Shown: in pieces, positions 4,900 through 5,180 of the stretch
Layout: every line of letters begins with the position of its first letter
Numbering within the stretch: the stretch's first letter is position 1
Assembly: GCA_029267795.1 (NCBI GenBank)
Contig: JAJUHR010000149.1
Span: forward strand, 1-5,180
Direction of reading: 5' to 3'
Length of the DNA: 5,180 nucleotides
From: Planctomycetota bacterium
Lineage (GTDB): Bacteria; Planctomycetota; Phycisphaerae; Phycisphaerales; Phycisphaeraceae
Notes under the pieces: generated by a model
Databases searched by the model: none
What the model was told of the DNA's origin: nothing
What the model saw: the letters and a program-made list of their open reading frames with translations, nothing else
Program-made: the position numbers and the translations under genes

Positions 4900-5180
4900 G
4901 ATGGCAGCGAGGTCGCCAACACCAGCGGCTGGACGCGGGAGGTGACCGTTGCGTATGCCAACCCGCAGAACCCGAAAAACACCAAGCCGAACGAGACGGG
5001 GCTCAAGAGGATCGTGGTCACGGTGACGGATCCGCAAGGGCGAGTGGTGACCCTGACGGCGCTGCGGAGCGAGTCCAGCGTGTTCGATCAGCAGCCGGTG
5101 CAGGACACGACGTACGTGGGGTGGGTCGGGGTGGAACTGCAGATTGGCGATGCATCCAGCGCGAGGGTGGCTGGGGGTGC
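4900..5180 (+). pseudogene. Continuation of the GspI-like frame beyond the TAG, open to the window end
   Basis: In the same frame as the GspI-like gene, 93 codons follow the TAG without another stop. They read DGSEVANTSGWTREVTVAY, then GLKRIVVTVTDPQGRVV, LTALRSE and TYVGWVGVELQIGDA. This is coherent beta-rich sequence of the kind that forms the C-terminal half of planctomycete GspI-like proteins. No prepilin leader or convincing ribosome site marks a separate gene here; GTG at 4942 would start mid-domain. Together with 4552-4899 this looks like one gene with a single-base nonsense change (for example AAG, CAG or GAG to TAG), a sequencing error, or a read-through stop. The true end lies outside the window. 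Confidence 0.65.

Noticed and set aside
1..5180. CRISPR arrays, tRNA or rRNA genes, insertion sequences
   Set aside because: No regularly spaced DNA repeats, no cloverleaf-like sequence, no rRNA-like blocks and no transposase frame were seen on either strand.

Overview
The window is GC-rich and dense with plus-strand genes. It is an internal piece of a type IV pilus / type II secretion (T4P/T2SS-like) assembly cluster. The wording of several proteins suggests a planctomycete, probably of the Phycisphaerae type. The main clues are the major pilin start (IAIPRMSRG, then LAVLRNAIELYAAEHNGDYP), the GspJ-like stretch TGDGGADTISYAWSG, and GLKRI(V/T)VTV in the GspI-like frame. This placement is from memory of family sequences, not from a search.

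Layout. Bases 1-707 hold the end of a PilN-like gene and a complete PilO-like gene, joined by an ATGA overlap. Bases 813-1364 encode a small membrane-anchored protein with a PilP/GspC-like C-terminal domain. A 166-base gap with AT-richer islands and small repeats precedes the major pilin (GspG-like, 1531-2007). A GC-rich 256-base gap (2008-2263) contains several inverted repeats, including a long hairpin at 2156-2196. A run of minor pseudopilin genes follows: GspH-like (2264-2749), a very large GspJ-like gene (2746-4551), and a GspI-like gene that starts at 4552 and runs off the window end. No coding gene is supported on the minus strand.

How they work together. PilN, PilO and the PilP/GspC-like protein would form the inner-membrane/periplasmic alignment complex that links the cytoplasmic motor to the outer parts. 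The GspG-like protein would be the main fibre subunit. The H, J and I proteins would form the priming or tip complex. All four pilins show a prepilin peptidase site (Gly followed by Phe or Ala, with Glu at +5).

Two features stand out. The GspJ-like pilin carries about 400 extra residues made of four repeats of about 100 residues. Each repeat splits into two halves of about 50, which looks like a beta-propeller placed on a tip pilin. The GspI-like frame is cut by a single in-frame TAG at 4897-4899, and the same frame continues open with family-like sequence to the end of the window.
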